Under the pieces are notes generated by a model. It did not search any database. It saw only the letters and a list, made by a program, of their open reading frames with translations, and had not been told where the DNA came from. Below are positions 16,601 to 25,462 of a stretch of DNA of 64,000 nucleotides, in pieces. Numbering within the stretch: position 1 is the stretch's first letter; every line of letters starts with the position of its first letter. The stretch is from GCA-2737725 sp965229355 (lineage in GTDB: Bacteria > Pseudomonadota > Alphaproteobacteria > Rhodospirillales > Rhodospirillaceae): contig OZ245869.1 in the NCBI GenBank assembly GCA_965229355.1, positions 682,001 to 746,000 of the forward strand. The letters are read 5' to 3'. The position numbers and the translations under genes were made by a program.

Positions 16601-17947
16601 TTAAGCTTCCAAAGCGGCTTTGCGTTCAGCCTTGCTGAGCGGTTTCGGACCTGGTGAAACTTTGCACACAATCACGCCAAACAAAAAGACACAGAAATTC
16701 ATAACGCCCACGAAAACAAACGGACCAGACTGCATCCACTCGTCAAACAGGCGCCCGCCCACACCCGTGGCTAACAGAATGCCCAAAGCGCCGCAGAACC
16801 CAAAGAAGCCAATGACGGAACCGCGCTCAGCACGCGGCGCTTCCTGGCCGATCAAGGCTTGCGAGGCAAAGAAAGCGCTGATTTGTCCCACACCCAGCAA
16901 CATGAAGAACGGCAAATTGGCGTTGTCGAGGGGGTGATCAATCAGACCCATGCAGAGATACCCAGCCGAAGCCAAGAACATTGCAAATGTCAGCGCAAAG
17001 ACGCGGTTGAAGCGGTCGAGAATGATGCCCATGAACGGCGCCCAAAGCGTTGCCGATGTTTGCACAGTGGCAAACAAAATAGCGGCACGCCCGCCCGCTT
17101 GTGCTGGCGTCATGCCATCCGCGATACCGGCCACAGAACCCCATAGCGTAATAAACACACCGACGATGACCAAATCGCCGCGCGCAACGAAAGCCGATGA
17201 GTAGGCTAAGGCGATGCGCAAGTTTTTGGCATTGCGTAACCCGGACAGCACCAGGTCTTTGATCGCAAGTTTTTCTTCCTGCTTTACAGGCGTACCCTTT
17301 TTCAGGCCGGTCGCGATGATGATCGCCGAGATAATGCAAATGCTTGCAACGACCCAGTGCGCATATTCAATGGCGTGAAAAGTATCAATGCCGTTGCGCT
17401 CAAGCACCGCAGGCAAGCGCCCCAGCACCAGCGCAACAGTAATAACGCCAAGCGCATTAAAGATGCCTGTCACGGCAACCATTTTCCCGCGCGCAGGCTC
17501 TTGCGGATAATCGTTGATGATAGTGCCGATCATGCCCGTGGCCGCAGCGGTTCCGACCGCATAGACCAATCGGTAGATCGTGAGGTTTTCGATAGATTGA
17601 GCCAGGGGGTAAAGAAAGTACGCGACACCCATGGCGATCATCCCGAACGCATAAACCGGGCGACGGCCGATACGGTCAGACAAAATGCCGAATGGCGCGA
17701 TCAGCGCGATAGTGACCATCTCTGTGACAAACGCGAGATTGCCTGCAACGGTGCCCTGCTGATCGGCCGGCAAGTTCAACACCGCACTCATGACGAAAGC
17801 TTGGCCGTTGTTCACAAACGTGAGCAAGCCGATCGTCACATAAGCGGCATACATCAGCACCCAACCGTTGGCTTTACTGATCCCAGGTTCAAGCCACAGG
17901 CCCAGACGCTTCGGCCCGACATATTCGGCGGATGTATCGATTTTCAT
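16601..17947 (-). CDS. MFS transporter, 12 helices
   Basis: The protein has 448 residues and about twelve hydrophobic helices. Motif A between helices 2 and 3 reads GILSDRIGRRPVYAFG, the standard MFS gating loop. The N-terminus carries WLEPGISKANGW, nearly identical to the corresponding part of the MFS proteins at 18052 and 28399, so the three are recent paralogues of a separate MFS subfamily. It is first gene of an operon with the SDR at 15764, which suggests uptake or export of that enzyme's substrate or product. The direction and compound are not predictable. ATG 17947 is the only sensible start. Confidence 0.85.
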   Translation of the reverse strand: MKIDTSAEYVGPKRLGLWLEPGISKANGWVLMYAAYVTIGLLTFVNNGQAFVMSAVLNLPADQQGTVAGNLAFVTEMVTIALIAPFGILSDRIGRRPVYAFGMIAMGVAYFLYPLAQSIENLTIYRLVYAVGTAAATGMIGTIINDYPQEPARGKMVAVTGIFNALGVITVALVLGRLPAVLERNGIDTFHAIEYAHWVVASICIISAIIIATGLKKGTPVKQEEKLAIKDLVLSGLRNAKNLRIALAYSSAFVARGDLVIVGVFITLWGSVAGIADGMTPAQAGGRAAILFATVQTSATLWAPFMGIILDRFNRVFALTFAMFLASAGYLCMGLIDHPLDNANLPFFMLLGVGQISAFFASQALIGQEAPRAERGSVIGFFGFCGALGILLATGVGGRLFDEWMQSGPFVFVGVMNFCVFLFGVIVCKVSPGPKPLSKAERKAALEA

Positions 17948-18051
17948 TGATGTCCCTTAAATCTAGCTAACCCTGAAAGGCCCGATGCTCTTAGGGCCGT
18001 TCAAGTTTGTACGCAAATCACACCGCCGCGGTTTAAACACGACGGCGTGGA

Positions 18052-19386
18052 CTAACCATTCTGTGGTGTAGCCCGGACATTGAGGCCCGGTGACTTGATG
18101 CGGATAATCACCGCCGCCACGAAAAGAATGATATTCGCGACCCCCATAATGACAAACGGCGCATACGGCGCCCAACTGTCAAACAAACGCCCGCCAGCCC
18201 AGGTGGCGAACAACACGCCAACACCGCCCCACAGCGTAAACATGCCAACAACAGCACCGCGTTCCTTGGGCGGAGATTCCTGACCGATCAGTCCCTGCGA
18301 TGTAATCAACGCGCTCACTTGCCCGATAGCCAGAATGATAAACACGATCATGCCCGGGCCTTCGATAGGGGAATCCAGCAACATCGTGCTGAGATACCCA
18401 ATACTGGCGAGCACCATGGCGATGGCGATAGCGGTGACGCGGTTCACCTTATCCATGATCCACCCCATGATCGGCGACCACAGCAGGGCCATGGTTTGCG
18501 AAATGGCAAATACCTGCACGCCCTTTTTGTAAGCCTCGCCGCTATCAAGGCCCATGGCTGTGCCTGCTTGCACCGACCACAGCGAGACGAACACGCCGAC
18601 AACAACGAGGTCGCCACGCGATGTGAAAGCCGCTGCGTATGAGAGAGCAATGCGTGGATTGCGCATGGCGGAGAAACCAACGCGGATCAGCTGGCCCATG
18701 CTGACGCGCTCGGTTTTGTTTTGAACCGCAGGAACGCCGCCCTTCAAACCGATTTGCAATACGACAGCGACAATGATGCAGAAACCTGCCGTCAGCGCCA
18801 TCATCCAGGTGCCGGCTTCCACGGCGTCCATGCCACCGTTGCGCAATGTGTTGGGCAACTGCCCCAACACGGCACTGAGCACGACGATGCCCAGCGCGTT
18901 CATCACCGAACTGACGCCGATCATTTTTCCGCGTGAGGCTTCTTGCGGATAATCAGCGCCAATAGTCGCGACCATCCCGGAGCCTGCCGCCGCACCGACC
19001 GCGTAAATGATACGGCCAATAGTCAGTTCGCCGACGGTGGTGGCATAGGCATAAATGATAAAGCCCGCGGCAATCGACAGCATCGCGATCACAACAATCG
19101 GGCGACGGCCAATGCGGTCCGCCAAAATGCCGAACGGACTGGCCAACAGAATAATGATGATCTCGTTCCAGAACGCGAGGTCACCCGAGACAGTGCCCTG
19201 AATATCTTTCGCAAGCTGCAAGTGCTCGGTGAGGATGTAGCTTTGCGCCACGTTCAAAAACGCCAGCGTGCCAATCACGGCGAAGTTCGCCAGCATGAAC
19301 GTCCAGGCGTTGGCCGTGCTAATGCCAGGCGCCAGCCATAACGGGAACGGCTTGAGGCGCGCGCAAGATTTATCAATGTCCATCAT
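18052..19386 (-). CDS. MFS transporter, paralogue of the neighbouring carrier
   Basis: The protein has 444 residues and twelve helices, with two adjacent ATGs at 19386 and 19383. Motif A reads GILADRIGRRPIVVIA. WLAPGISTANAWTF near the N-terminus and DYPQEASRGKMIGVSS in the central loop match the paralogues at 16601 and 28399. A 104-base gap separates it from the 16601 gene, so the two may be cotranscribed. Possession of three copies of the same carrier type beside SDR paralogues looks like duplication of a carrier-plus-reductase unit. Confidence 0.85.
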   Translation of the reverse strand: MMDIDKSCARLKPFPLWLAPGISTANAWTFMLANFAVIGTLAFLNVAQSYILTEHLQLAKDIQGTVSGDLAFWNEIIIILLASPFGILADRIGRRPIVVIAMLSIAAGFIIYAYATTVGELTIGRIIYAVGAAAGSGMVATIGADYPQEASRGKMIGVSSVMNALGIVVLSAVLGQLPNTLRNGGMDAVEAGTWMMALTAGFCIIVAVVLQIGLKGGVPAVQNKTERVSMGQLIRVGFSAMRNPRIALSYAAAFTSRGDLVVVGVFVSLWSVQAGTAMGLDSGEAYKKGVQVFAISQTMALLWSPIMGWIMDKVNRVTAIAIAMVLASIGYLSTMLLDSPIEGPGMIVFIILAIGQVSALITSQGLIGQESPPKERGAVVGMFTLWGGVGVLFATWAGGRLFDSWAPYAPFVIMGVANIILFVAAVIIRIKSPGLNVRATPQNG

Positions 19387-19742
19387 GTGCGCCGTCCCCC
19401 GTATTGTGCGCTTGCGAATGAAGCCGCCAATCTAACGGCCTTGCCCAAATCCGATAGGAGGCGATTGAAACAGGCCTGTAACCGGGGGGCATTTGACCAC
19501 TTTGTGGTTATTTTTCAGGGGTTCAGCCGACATTCGGACTGTGGTGCCGCCCAGGCTCAACCGCCCATATTGATATAAATTGATTGTTGCGCGGATACAT
19601 CCATTCCTCGGATATTGAAAAATGTTACTCGACCGTTACATCCACGCGGTTGACGAACGCCAGCCCATGGCGATCATGGCGCCTAGGGAAGCTAACAGTT
19701 CCGAATTTAAAGCACTGCACACGCAGGATTGGAGACGCTGAC
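19387..19742. promoter_or_regulatory. Divergent intergenic region, probable promoters
   Basis: This 356-base gap sits between the reverse MFS gene (start 19386) and the forward lipocalin-like gene (start 19743). The stretch near 19570-19586 is AT-rich, with two ATTGAT copies four bases apart, and GTTAC half-sites occur at 19624 and 19635. An upstream extension of the forward frame to 19584 exists but has no ribosome site and atypical content. I see no gene here and cannot place exact -35/-10 boxes. Confidence 0.35.
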
Positions 19743-20276
19743 ATGAGCAAGATCGACGAGATCCGCAAACTGAAACAAGAACAGCTGCGCGCAGAAATGC
19801 CGATGTACGTTCAAGGCGAAGGCGTCTGGGAAGGGACTTACCGTCACCTGGACCCGGAAGCGAAGATCATCGACGAGCACAAGTCGCGCCTGATCATCCG
19901 CATGCCTGACGAAGGCGAACATCCGATCATCCAAACCAACTTGTACTACTGGCCCGATGGTCGCATCGAGAAGCGCGAGTTCAAGGTGAAGTACGAGAAC
20001 CGTCGCATCGTTTATGACAACGACCTGATCAAAGGCTACTTCTGCGAAATTTCAGAAGACGATCATAACCAGACTTTGCTCGGTTACTGGCGCCGCCACG
20101 GTCTCGATGGTGTGTTCTTCTACGAGATCATCGTCCGCCAATCCGCAACCGGTCACCGCACGCGCACCTGGCAGTGGGTGAATGACACCGGCGGGGTTTA
20201 TCGCCGCACGCTGATCGACGAGAAGAAAGTCTCGCATGATTGGAAGACACACGCGCATCATCTGAATGATGCTTAA
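19743..20276 (+). CDS. Lipocalin-like protein (DUF3598-like), function unknown
   Basis: The protein has 177 residues, starting at ATG 19743 behind GGAG. It has no signal peptide or membrane helix and is rich in charged and aromatic residues. The segment GEGVWEGTYRHLDPE, then QTNLYYWPDGR and later a run of alternating strand-like segments resemble the beta-barrel calycin folds of DUF3598 and related small-molecule-binding proteins. I would treat that as a fold suggestion. It sits between SDR/MFS paralogue pairs and has its own terminator at 20281. A role as an intracellular carrier or enzyme for a hydrophobic intermediate is possible but unproven. Confidence 0.65.
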   Translation: MSKIDEIRKLKQEQLRAEMPMYVQGEGVWEGTYRHLDPEAKIIDEHKSRLIIRMPDEGEHPIIQTNLYYWPDGRIEKREFKVKYENRRIVYDNDLIKGYFCEISEDDHNQTLLGYWRRHGLDGVFFYEIIVRQSATGHRTRTWQWVNDTGGVYRRTLIDEKKVSHDWKTHAHHLNDA

Positions 20277-20280
20277 AAAT

Positions 20281-20310
20281 AAAAAGGCGGCTCATCTGAG
20301 CCGCCTTTTT
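20281..20310 (+). terminator. Intrinsic terminator, bidirectional
   Basis: A GC-rich stem (20286-20293 with 20298-20305) closes a four-base loop, flanked by an A-run and a T-run. It begins a few bases after the stop of the lipocalin-like gene and ends 7 bases before the stop of the reverse SDR at 20318, so it can end both transcripts. Confidence 0.88.
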
Positions 20311-20317
20311 TATGTCT

Positions 20318-21145
20318 CTAAGCCGTTGAAAGCCCGTAGCGCGCAAACAGGTCGCGCTTTTTAAAGCCCGCGGTCAGGAAGCGGCCTGCAATCTTGCCGC
20401 CCGAAAGCCATGCAATGTGTTTGGCGTTTGCGCCCGCAACAATCGCTACCAACATTTGATCCACCAACCACGGCGTTGTGGTTTCGACGTAGTCGCCCAT
20501 CACATTAATCGGCCAGAGTATTTTTTTGCGTTCGGCGGGCGTCAGCGCTTGCACTTCGCGCAGCATGCCTTCGGTGATGTTCACACCTGGGCTAATCATG
20601 CAAACCTTCACCGCACTCTCTTTGCCCAGCTCTTTGATCAAGCTGTCGGTGAAATAGCGCACCGCGCGTTTGGTGGTGCCGTAACCAATCATGCCGGGAA
20701 TCACGCGGCCATCATGACCACCGCCGAGCGTATTAAAAATCGTGCCGTGCTTTTGGGCCTGCATGCCGCGCACCGCCACTTGGCTGCCGTTGATCGTGCC
20801 AATCACGTTGGACTCGATCATCGTTTTCATTTCATCGGGCTTTAATTGCAGCAGCGTGACACCAGTGCGCGCAAAGCCCGCATTATTGATCCAGATATCA
20901 ATCTTACCGAATTCCGCCGCCGCTTTGTCCCACACCGCTTGGACTTGTTTCACATCCGCCACATCGCACGCAGCACCCACCGCGCGCGCGCCACCGGTCG
21001 CGTCTTTGTTCAACGACACCAACGCCTTGGCTAAATCATCAGCGCCCCGCCCAGTAATGAACACGTTATGGCCGCGCTTCACAAATTCATGCGCGTAGCC
21101 ATACCCAATCCCTTTGGTTGAGCCGGTGATGATGACGTTTTTCAT
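20318..21145 (-). CDS. Short-chain dehydrogenase/reductase, NOL/NYC1-like group
   Basis: The protein has 275 residues from ATG 21145; the longer frame to 21295 has no ribosome site and non-SDR sequence. The NAD(P) motif is TGSTKGIGYG, the structural motif WINNAG and the catalytic pair lies in GYGTTKRAVRYF, with TLGGGHDGR just before it. SPGVNITEGML follows the active site. It is close to the SDRs at 15764, 21328 and 22161, but less so, with GGGHDGR in place of FEGFGSDG. It runs divergently from the SDR at 21328 and so may share a promoter region of about 180 bases. Confidence 0.85.
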   Translation of the reverse strand: MKNVIITGSTKGIGYGYAHEFVKRGHNVFITGRGADDLAKALVSLNKDATGGARAVGAACDVADVKQVQAVWDKAAAEFGKIDIWINNAGFARTGVTLLQLKPDEMKTMIESNVIGTINGSQVAVRGMQAQKHGTIFNTLGGGHDGRVIPGMIGYGTTKRAVRYFTDSLIKELGKESAVKVCMISPGVNITEGMLREVQALTPAERKKILWPINVMGDYVETTTPWLVDQMLVAIVAGANAKHIAWLSGGKIAGRFLTAGFKKRDLFARYGLSTA

Positions 21146-21327
21146 GGCAGTAATCCCTCTGTCGGGCTGCATAGAATGTCTTATGGCCCCGAACCTCAAT
21201 GCAAGGCCAATGCCCGGACCAACACGCGGCCACCCAACCCGCCCTTTGCACATCTTAAAAGCCCCGAGTTGAAAGCGGGTCAGGCAAACCGCCATAATTA
21301 CCCAACAGATTTAAATGAGGATTCGCT

Positions 21328-22155
21328 ATGGCTGGCAAAGTTGTCGTTGTAACAGGCTCAACCAAGGGCATTGGCCGGGGTATGGCGCGCGAGTTCTTAA
21401 AGCGTGGGCATAACGTCGTGGTGTCGGGCCGCAGCCAAGGGGCTGTCGACGAAGCGGTCGCCGATCTCAGCAAGGATGCGGCCAATGGCGCGAAGGCGCT
21501 GGGCGTGCCGTGCGATGTGACGGATTACGCGCAAGTTCAAGCCATGTGGGACAAGGCCACCGCCGCATTCGGCCGCGTTGATATCTGGATCAACAATGCG
21601 GGCATGTCGAATTCGCGCTTTCCCATTGGCGAACTGTTGCAAGACGAAGTGGAAGCCGTGCCACGCACCAATTTGATCGGCACCATGAACGGCAGCCAAA
21701 TCGCGCTAAAGGGCATGAAGGCTCAAGGGAACGGCGACCTTTATAATTTCGAGGGCTATGGCTCGAACGGCACCAAGCAAAAAGGCATGAGCCTTTATGG
21801 CTGCACCAAGTTCGCCATCACTTACTTTACGAAGTGCCTGATCAAAGAAACCAAAAACAGCCCCGTGCGTGTCGGCTACATGAGCCCCGGCATTGTCATC
21901 ACCGACCTGTCGATCCGCGACAAAACCAAAGTGTCGCCGAAGCAGTGGGCATTCACTGTCATGATCTACAACATCCTGGCGGACCGCGTTGAAACCGTGA
22001 CGCCATGGCTGGTGGAAAATGTACTGGCCAATACCAAGCACGGTGCCCGCATTGCATGGCTAACGCCGGGCAAGAGCATCTGGCGTTTCTTGAAGTCGCG
22101 CTTTTTGAAGCCGGGCGATCGCTTCCCTGAACTCCATCTCAGCAACGCGGCTTAA
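21328..22155 (+). CDS. Short-chain dehydrogenase/reductase, NOL/NYC1-like group
   Basis: The protein has 275 residues from ATG 21328. TGSTKGIGRG begins the Rossmann fold, with SGRSQG suggesting NADP(H). WINNAG and the catalytic LYGCTKFAITYF are present; NFEGYGSNGTKQKG precedes the Tyr, and SPGIVITDLSI follows it. It lies five bases upstream of another SDR of the same length at 22161, so the two form an operon and could work as a heteromer or act on successive carbonyl/hydroxyl groups. The C-terminal tail after 250 is basic, ending near FRELHL-like residues shared with the paralogues. Confidence 0.85.
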   Translation: MAGKVVVVTGSTKGIGRGMAREFLKRGHNVVVSGRSQGAVDEAVADLSKDAANGAKALGVPCDVTDYAQVQAMWDKATAAFGRVDIWINNAGMSNSRFPIGELLQDEVEAVPRTNLIGTMNGSQIALKGMKAQGNGDLYNFEGYGSNGTKQKGMSLYGCTKFAITYFTKCLIKETKNSPVRVGYMSPGIVITDLSIRDKTKVSPKQWAFTVMIYNILADRVETVTPWLVENVLANTKHGARIAWLTPGKSIWRFLKSRFLKPGDRFPELHLSNAA

Positions 22156-22160
22156 ATCAC

Positions 22161-22988
22161 ATGGCGAAGAACGTTGTTATCACCGGCTCCACGCGCGGCA
22201 TTGGCTTTGGCCTCGCCAAACAATTCATCGCGCGTGGCAACAGTGTTGTGATTAGCGGACGCAATCAGGCGAACGCCGACAAAGCCGCCGCTGAATTGCA
22301 AAGCTTTGCAACCGGTGGCGCGAAAGCCTACGGCGTGGCTTGCGATGTCAGTGATTTAAAACAGGTTGAGAACTTGTGGGCGCAAGCAAAGCAAAACCTG
22401 GGCCGCGTTGATATTTGGATCAACAACGCCGGCGCCATCAACACCATGCGCCCGATCAGCGATCTGGACCCCGCCGATATTCTATCGGTCCCGCGCACCA
22501 ATTTGATCGGCACCATGTACTGCTGTCAAACCGTGTTGAACGGCATGAACGCACAAGAGACAGTGAATGGTTTTAAAGGCGCGCTTTATAACTTCGAAGG
22601 CTTCGGCTCGGACGGTTCAAAAAGCGAAGGCATGAGCATTTATGGTGCCAGCAAGTTCGGCCTGACCTACTTCACCAAAACGCTGATTAAAGAAACCAAA
22701 GGCACACCAGTGCTGGTGGGCTTCATGAGCCCCGGCATGGTGACAACAGATATGTTGTTAAAGGCCAAGCACGATGTAAGCCCCGAGCGTTGGGCGCGCA
22801 TGAAGTGGCTCTACCGCATTTTGGCGAACGATGTTGATACTGTCACCACCTGGCTGGTGGAAAATGTTTTGGCCAACACCAAACACGGCGCGCACATTGC
22901 CTGGCTGACGCGCGGCAAAGCCATGGTGCGCTTCTTCAAAGCCTTGGTGATTAAGCCGAAGCCGCTGCCCGAACTTGAAGCAGCGTAA
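22161..22988 (+). CDS. Short-chain dehydrogenase/reductase, NOL/NYC1-like group
   Basis: The protein has 275 residues. It has TGSTRGIGFG, WINNAG, and the catalytic IYGASKFGLTYF, preceded by NFEGFGSDGSKSEG and followed by SPGMVTTDML. It is the closest paralogue of 21328-22155, from which it is separated by five bases; equal length and shared segments such as PRTNLIGTM and VENVLANTKHGA point to a tandem duplication that has since diverged. The substrate is unknown. No regulator is adjacent. Confidence 0.85.
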   Translation: MAKNVVITGSTRGIGFGLAKQFIARGNSVVISGRNQANADKAAAELQSFATGGAKAYGVACDVSDLKQVENLWAQAKQNLGRVDIWINNAGAINTMRPISDLDPADILSVPRTNLIGTMYCCQTVLNGMNAQETVNGFKGALYNFEGFGSDGSKSEGMSIYGASKFGLTYFTKTLIKETKGTPVLVGFMSPGMVTTDMLLKAKHDVSPERWARMKWLYRILANDVDTVTTWLVENVLANTKHGAHIAWLTRGKAMVRFFKALVIKPKPLPELEAA

Positions 22989-23115
22989 CAAACACGTGAC
23001 TGCTGCCATCTCGTATTCGGTTATTTAAACCACCAACCCTCGCCAGCCTTGCCAAATCCCCAAAGACCGGGGACAACATTAGGCACCATTTCTAACGCGG
23101 GGGCGTTGCCAGACC

Positions 23116-24372
23116 ATGTTGAGCAAACGAGAAGAGTTCAAACGTGCGTGGCCCGTTGTATTGGCGTCTGCCGTGGGCGCTGGCACAGGCGTTTCAGCTC
23201 TCACCTTCTATAGTCTCGGCGCGTTCGTCGCTCCGCTCAGTCAGGAATTCGGCTGGACCCGCGCGGAAGTGACCGCCGCTCCATTGTTCATGACCATGGC
23301 GTCGCTGGTGATGGGCCCCGTCGTTGGTTGGTTGGCCGACCGTCATGGCGCCCGCCCCATTGCCATCATCAGCCAAGTTCTGTTTGTGCTGGCCGTCGCT
23401 GGACTATCGTTGGTCACCAGTAACGTCACCACATTATATGTCGGCTTCTTCCTGATCTCGCTGCTGGGTGCTGGCACCATGCCAATCACCTGGACGCGCG
23501 CCATTACAGGCTGGTTTTTCTCTGCGCGCGGAATCGCGTTGGGTTTGGCGCTGATGGGCACTGGCGTCATGGGCATGGTCGCCCCAGGGCTTGCGAACTA
23601 TTTGATCTCAGAATACGGATGGCGCATGGCGTATATCGGCTTGGCCGCCGTGCCGCTGATTTTCGGCCTGCCCTTATCGATTGCGTTCTTCCGCGACCCC
23701 GTCAAACAAGCAGCGGCAGATCCAGCTACAACCAACAGCGACACACACACGAGCGAAACCTGGGGCTACACGCTCCCTGAAGCTGTGCGCACATGGCGCT
23801 TCTGGCAAATGGCCATTGCCTTCTTCTTGGCGGCTGGTGGCATCGGCGGTGTACTGGTGCACGGGTTTCCGTTCTTGACGGATCGCGGCATTGAGCGCGG
23901 CACCGCTGCGGCTGTCGCGGGTTTGTTAGGCCTTGCCGTCACATTAGGCCGCGTCGTCACCGGCTTTTTGCTCGATAAATACAATGGCCCGCGCGTGGCC
24001 TTTATTATGCTGGTGATGCCAACACTGGCCTGCGGCTTGTTGCTGGTCTCTAGCAACGACATCATCCTGTGCGCGATTGGCATTATGATGGTGGGTTTAG
24101 CGGGCGGCGCTGAATTCGATATCGCCGCTTACTTTGTCTCGCGCTATTTCGGGCGCAAACACTACGGCGCAGTGTATGGCCTGCTTTACACCATCTTCGT
24201 CATGGGCTCGGCGGTGACACCACCGATTGCAGGCAAAGTGTACGACACCTTTAAAACCTACGATCCGGCGTTGATGGGTGGTGCGGTATTGTTCTTGGTG
24301 GCGGCGATCATGTCGGGGACTTTAGGCAAGTACCCCGACGAGGCCACAGGCAAAGAAATAGCTGAGAAATAA
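23116..24372 (+). CDS. MFS transporter, monocarboxylate / oxalate-formate antiporter type
   Basis: The protein has 418 residues and twelve helices, starting at ATG 23116. It belongs to a different MFS branch from its neighbours: the N-terminal SLGAFVAPLSQEFGWTRAEV and motif A GWLADRHGARP are typical of the monocarboxylate porter and OFA groups, which move organic acids. It lies after the SDR pair at a distance of 127 bases and is convergent with the SDR at 24416. Uptake of a carboxylic acid used by the surrounding enzymes is a fair inference. Confidence 0.83.
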   Translation: MLSKREEFKRAWPVVLASAVGAGTGVSALTFYSLGAFVAPLSQEFGWTRAEVTAAPLFMTMASLVMGPVVGWLADRHGARPIAIISQVLFVLAVAGLSLVTSNVTTLYVGFFLISLLGAGTMPITWTRAITGWFFSARGIALGLALMGTGVMGMVAPGLANYLISEYGWRMAYIGLAAVPLIFGLPLSIAFFRDPVKQAAADPATTNSDTHTSETWGYTLPEAVRTWRFWQMAIAFFLAAGGIGGVLVHGFPFLTDRGIERGTAAAVAGLLGLAVTLGRVVTGFLLDKYNGPRVAFIMLVMPTLACGLLLVSSNDIILCAIGIMMVGLAGGAEFDIAAYFVSRYFGRKHYGAVYGLLYTIFVMGSAVTPPIAGKVYDTFKTYDPALMGGAVLFLVAAIMSGTLGKYPDEATGKEIAEK

Positions 24373-24405
24373 ATCGGCGAAATAAACCTCAGAAAATAAA
24401 ACGTT

Positions 24406-24430
24406 GAAGAGATGCTTAATGCATCTCTTC
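24406..24430. terminator. Hairpin between convergent genes
   Basis: GAAGAGATGC (24406-24415) and its complement (24421-24430) form a perfect ten-base stem with a five-base loop. The right arm encodes the last residues and stop of the reverse SDR. On the reverse strand a T-rich stretch follows within 15 bases, so it may serve as that gene's terminator; on the forward strand there is no T-run. Confidence 0.45.
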
Positions 24431-25267
24431 ACCGCCCGAGACGTTCATCGATTCACCGGTGATGTAGCTGGCTTCATCAGAGGCCAAGAACACACAGGCG
24501 TTGGCGGTATCGTTGGCTTGACCAACGCGGCCCAGCGGAATTTTTGCCGTGCGGAACGCAATCACATCGTCTTGGCTTTGCGCACCAATCACTTTGCCAC
24601 GGAACGCATTTTGTTTTGCGCCCAAGCCGGTTGTGACGTGGTTAGGGCAAACCGCATTGACCGTAATGCCATGCGGCGCCAACTCAACGGCGGACACGCG
24701 CGTGAGGCCAACCATACCGTGCTTCGATGACGTGTAGGCCACCAATTGCGGGGCCGGGCTTTTTGCCGCTTGGCTGGCGATGTTGATAATGCGGCCACCT
24801 TTGCGACCGGCTTGGCCTTGCTTGATCATCTGCGCGCCCGCGTGCTTGGTGAACAGGAACGGACCGCGCAAATTCACTTCCAGCACCAAGTTCCATTCTT
24901 CGATGCCGAATTCCGTCAGCGGCTTCATGATGTAACCAACGCCAGCGTTGTTCACGACGATATCCAGCGAACCGTATTGTTTGACGCAATCCGCAACGAC
25001 GCGTTTGATGTCGTCTTCGCTGCGTACATCGCAGGTCATGGTGGCAATGGTGCCTTTGGTGGCGCTGCGAATTTCAGCAGCCACTTCTTCCATCTCGGCT
25101 GTGGTGCCGATGTTCTCAGCCGTTAAGTGCGGGCCCGACGGCGCACCAATGTCGGTTAACACAACGGTTGCACCTTCTTCGGCAAAGCGGCGAGCAATGG
25201 CTTCGCCCAATCCTTTTTTACGACCGGCCCCGGTGATGACCGCAACTTTGCCCTGCAAACGACCCAT
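24416..25267 (-). CDS. Short-chain dehydrogenase/reductase, classical FabG-like
   Basis: The protein has 283 residues from ATG 25267; a longer frame to 25351 lacks a ribosome site. It is an SDR of a different branch from the four paralogues nearby: TGAGRKKGLGEAIARRF is the cofactor motif with an insertion, NNAGVGYI the structural motif, and the catalytic Ser and YTSSKHGMVGL Tyr/Lys pair are present. ELAPHGITVNAVCPNHV and YITGESMNVSGGEEMH at the end are typical of tetrameric FabG-like enzymes. It probably reduces or oxidises a hydroxy/keto group of a catabolic intermediate. It is divergent from the DUF1838 gene at 25463. Confidence 0.85.
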   Translation of the reverse strand: MGRLQGKVAVITGAGRKKGLGEAIARRFAEEGATVVLTDIGAPSGPHLTAENIGTTAEMEEVAAEIRSATKGTIATMTCDVRSEDDIKRVVADCVKQYGSLDIVVNNAGVGYIMKPLTEFGIEEWNLVLEVNLRGPFLFTKHAGAQMIKQGQAGRKGGRIINIASQAAKSPAPQLVAYTSSKHGMVGLTRVSAVELAPHGITVNAVCPNHVTTGLGAKQNAFRGKVIGAQSQDDVIAFRTAKIPLGRVGQANDTANACVFLASDEASYITGESMNVSGGEEMH

Positions 25268-25462
25268 TTTCTCAAACTCCAACGAAACGGATGTAATACG
25301 CGGGTGATACAGAGCCCATCGCGCGCCGTCTAGGCTGTATACTACGCGCATCTCCTGAGCACGACGCGGTCAGCCCCCAGAACCCTGAATTGACGGCATT
25401 TCTAGCGACGCCCAAGCTTTGGGCCTGCGTTTGGGCCAGATGCTTTTGGGGAGTGGGAACCG

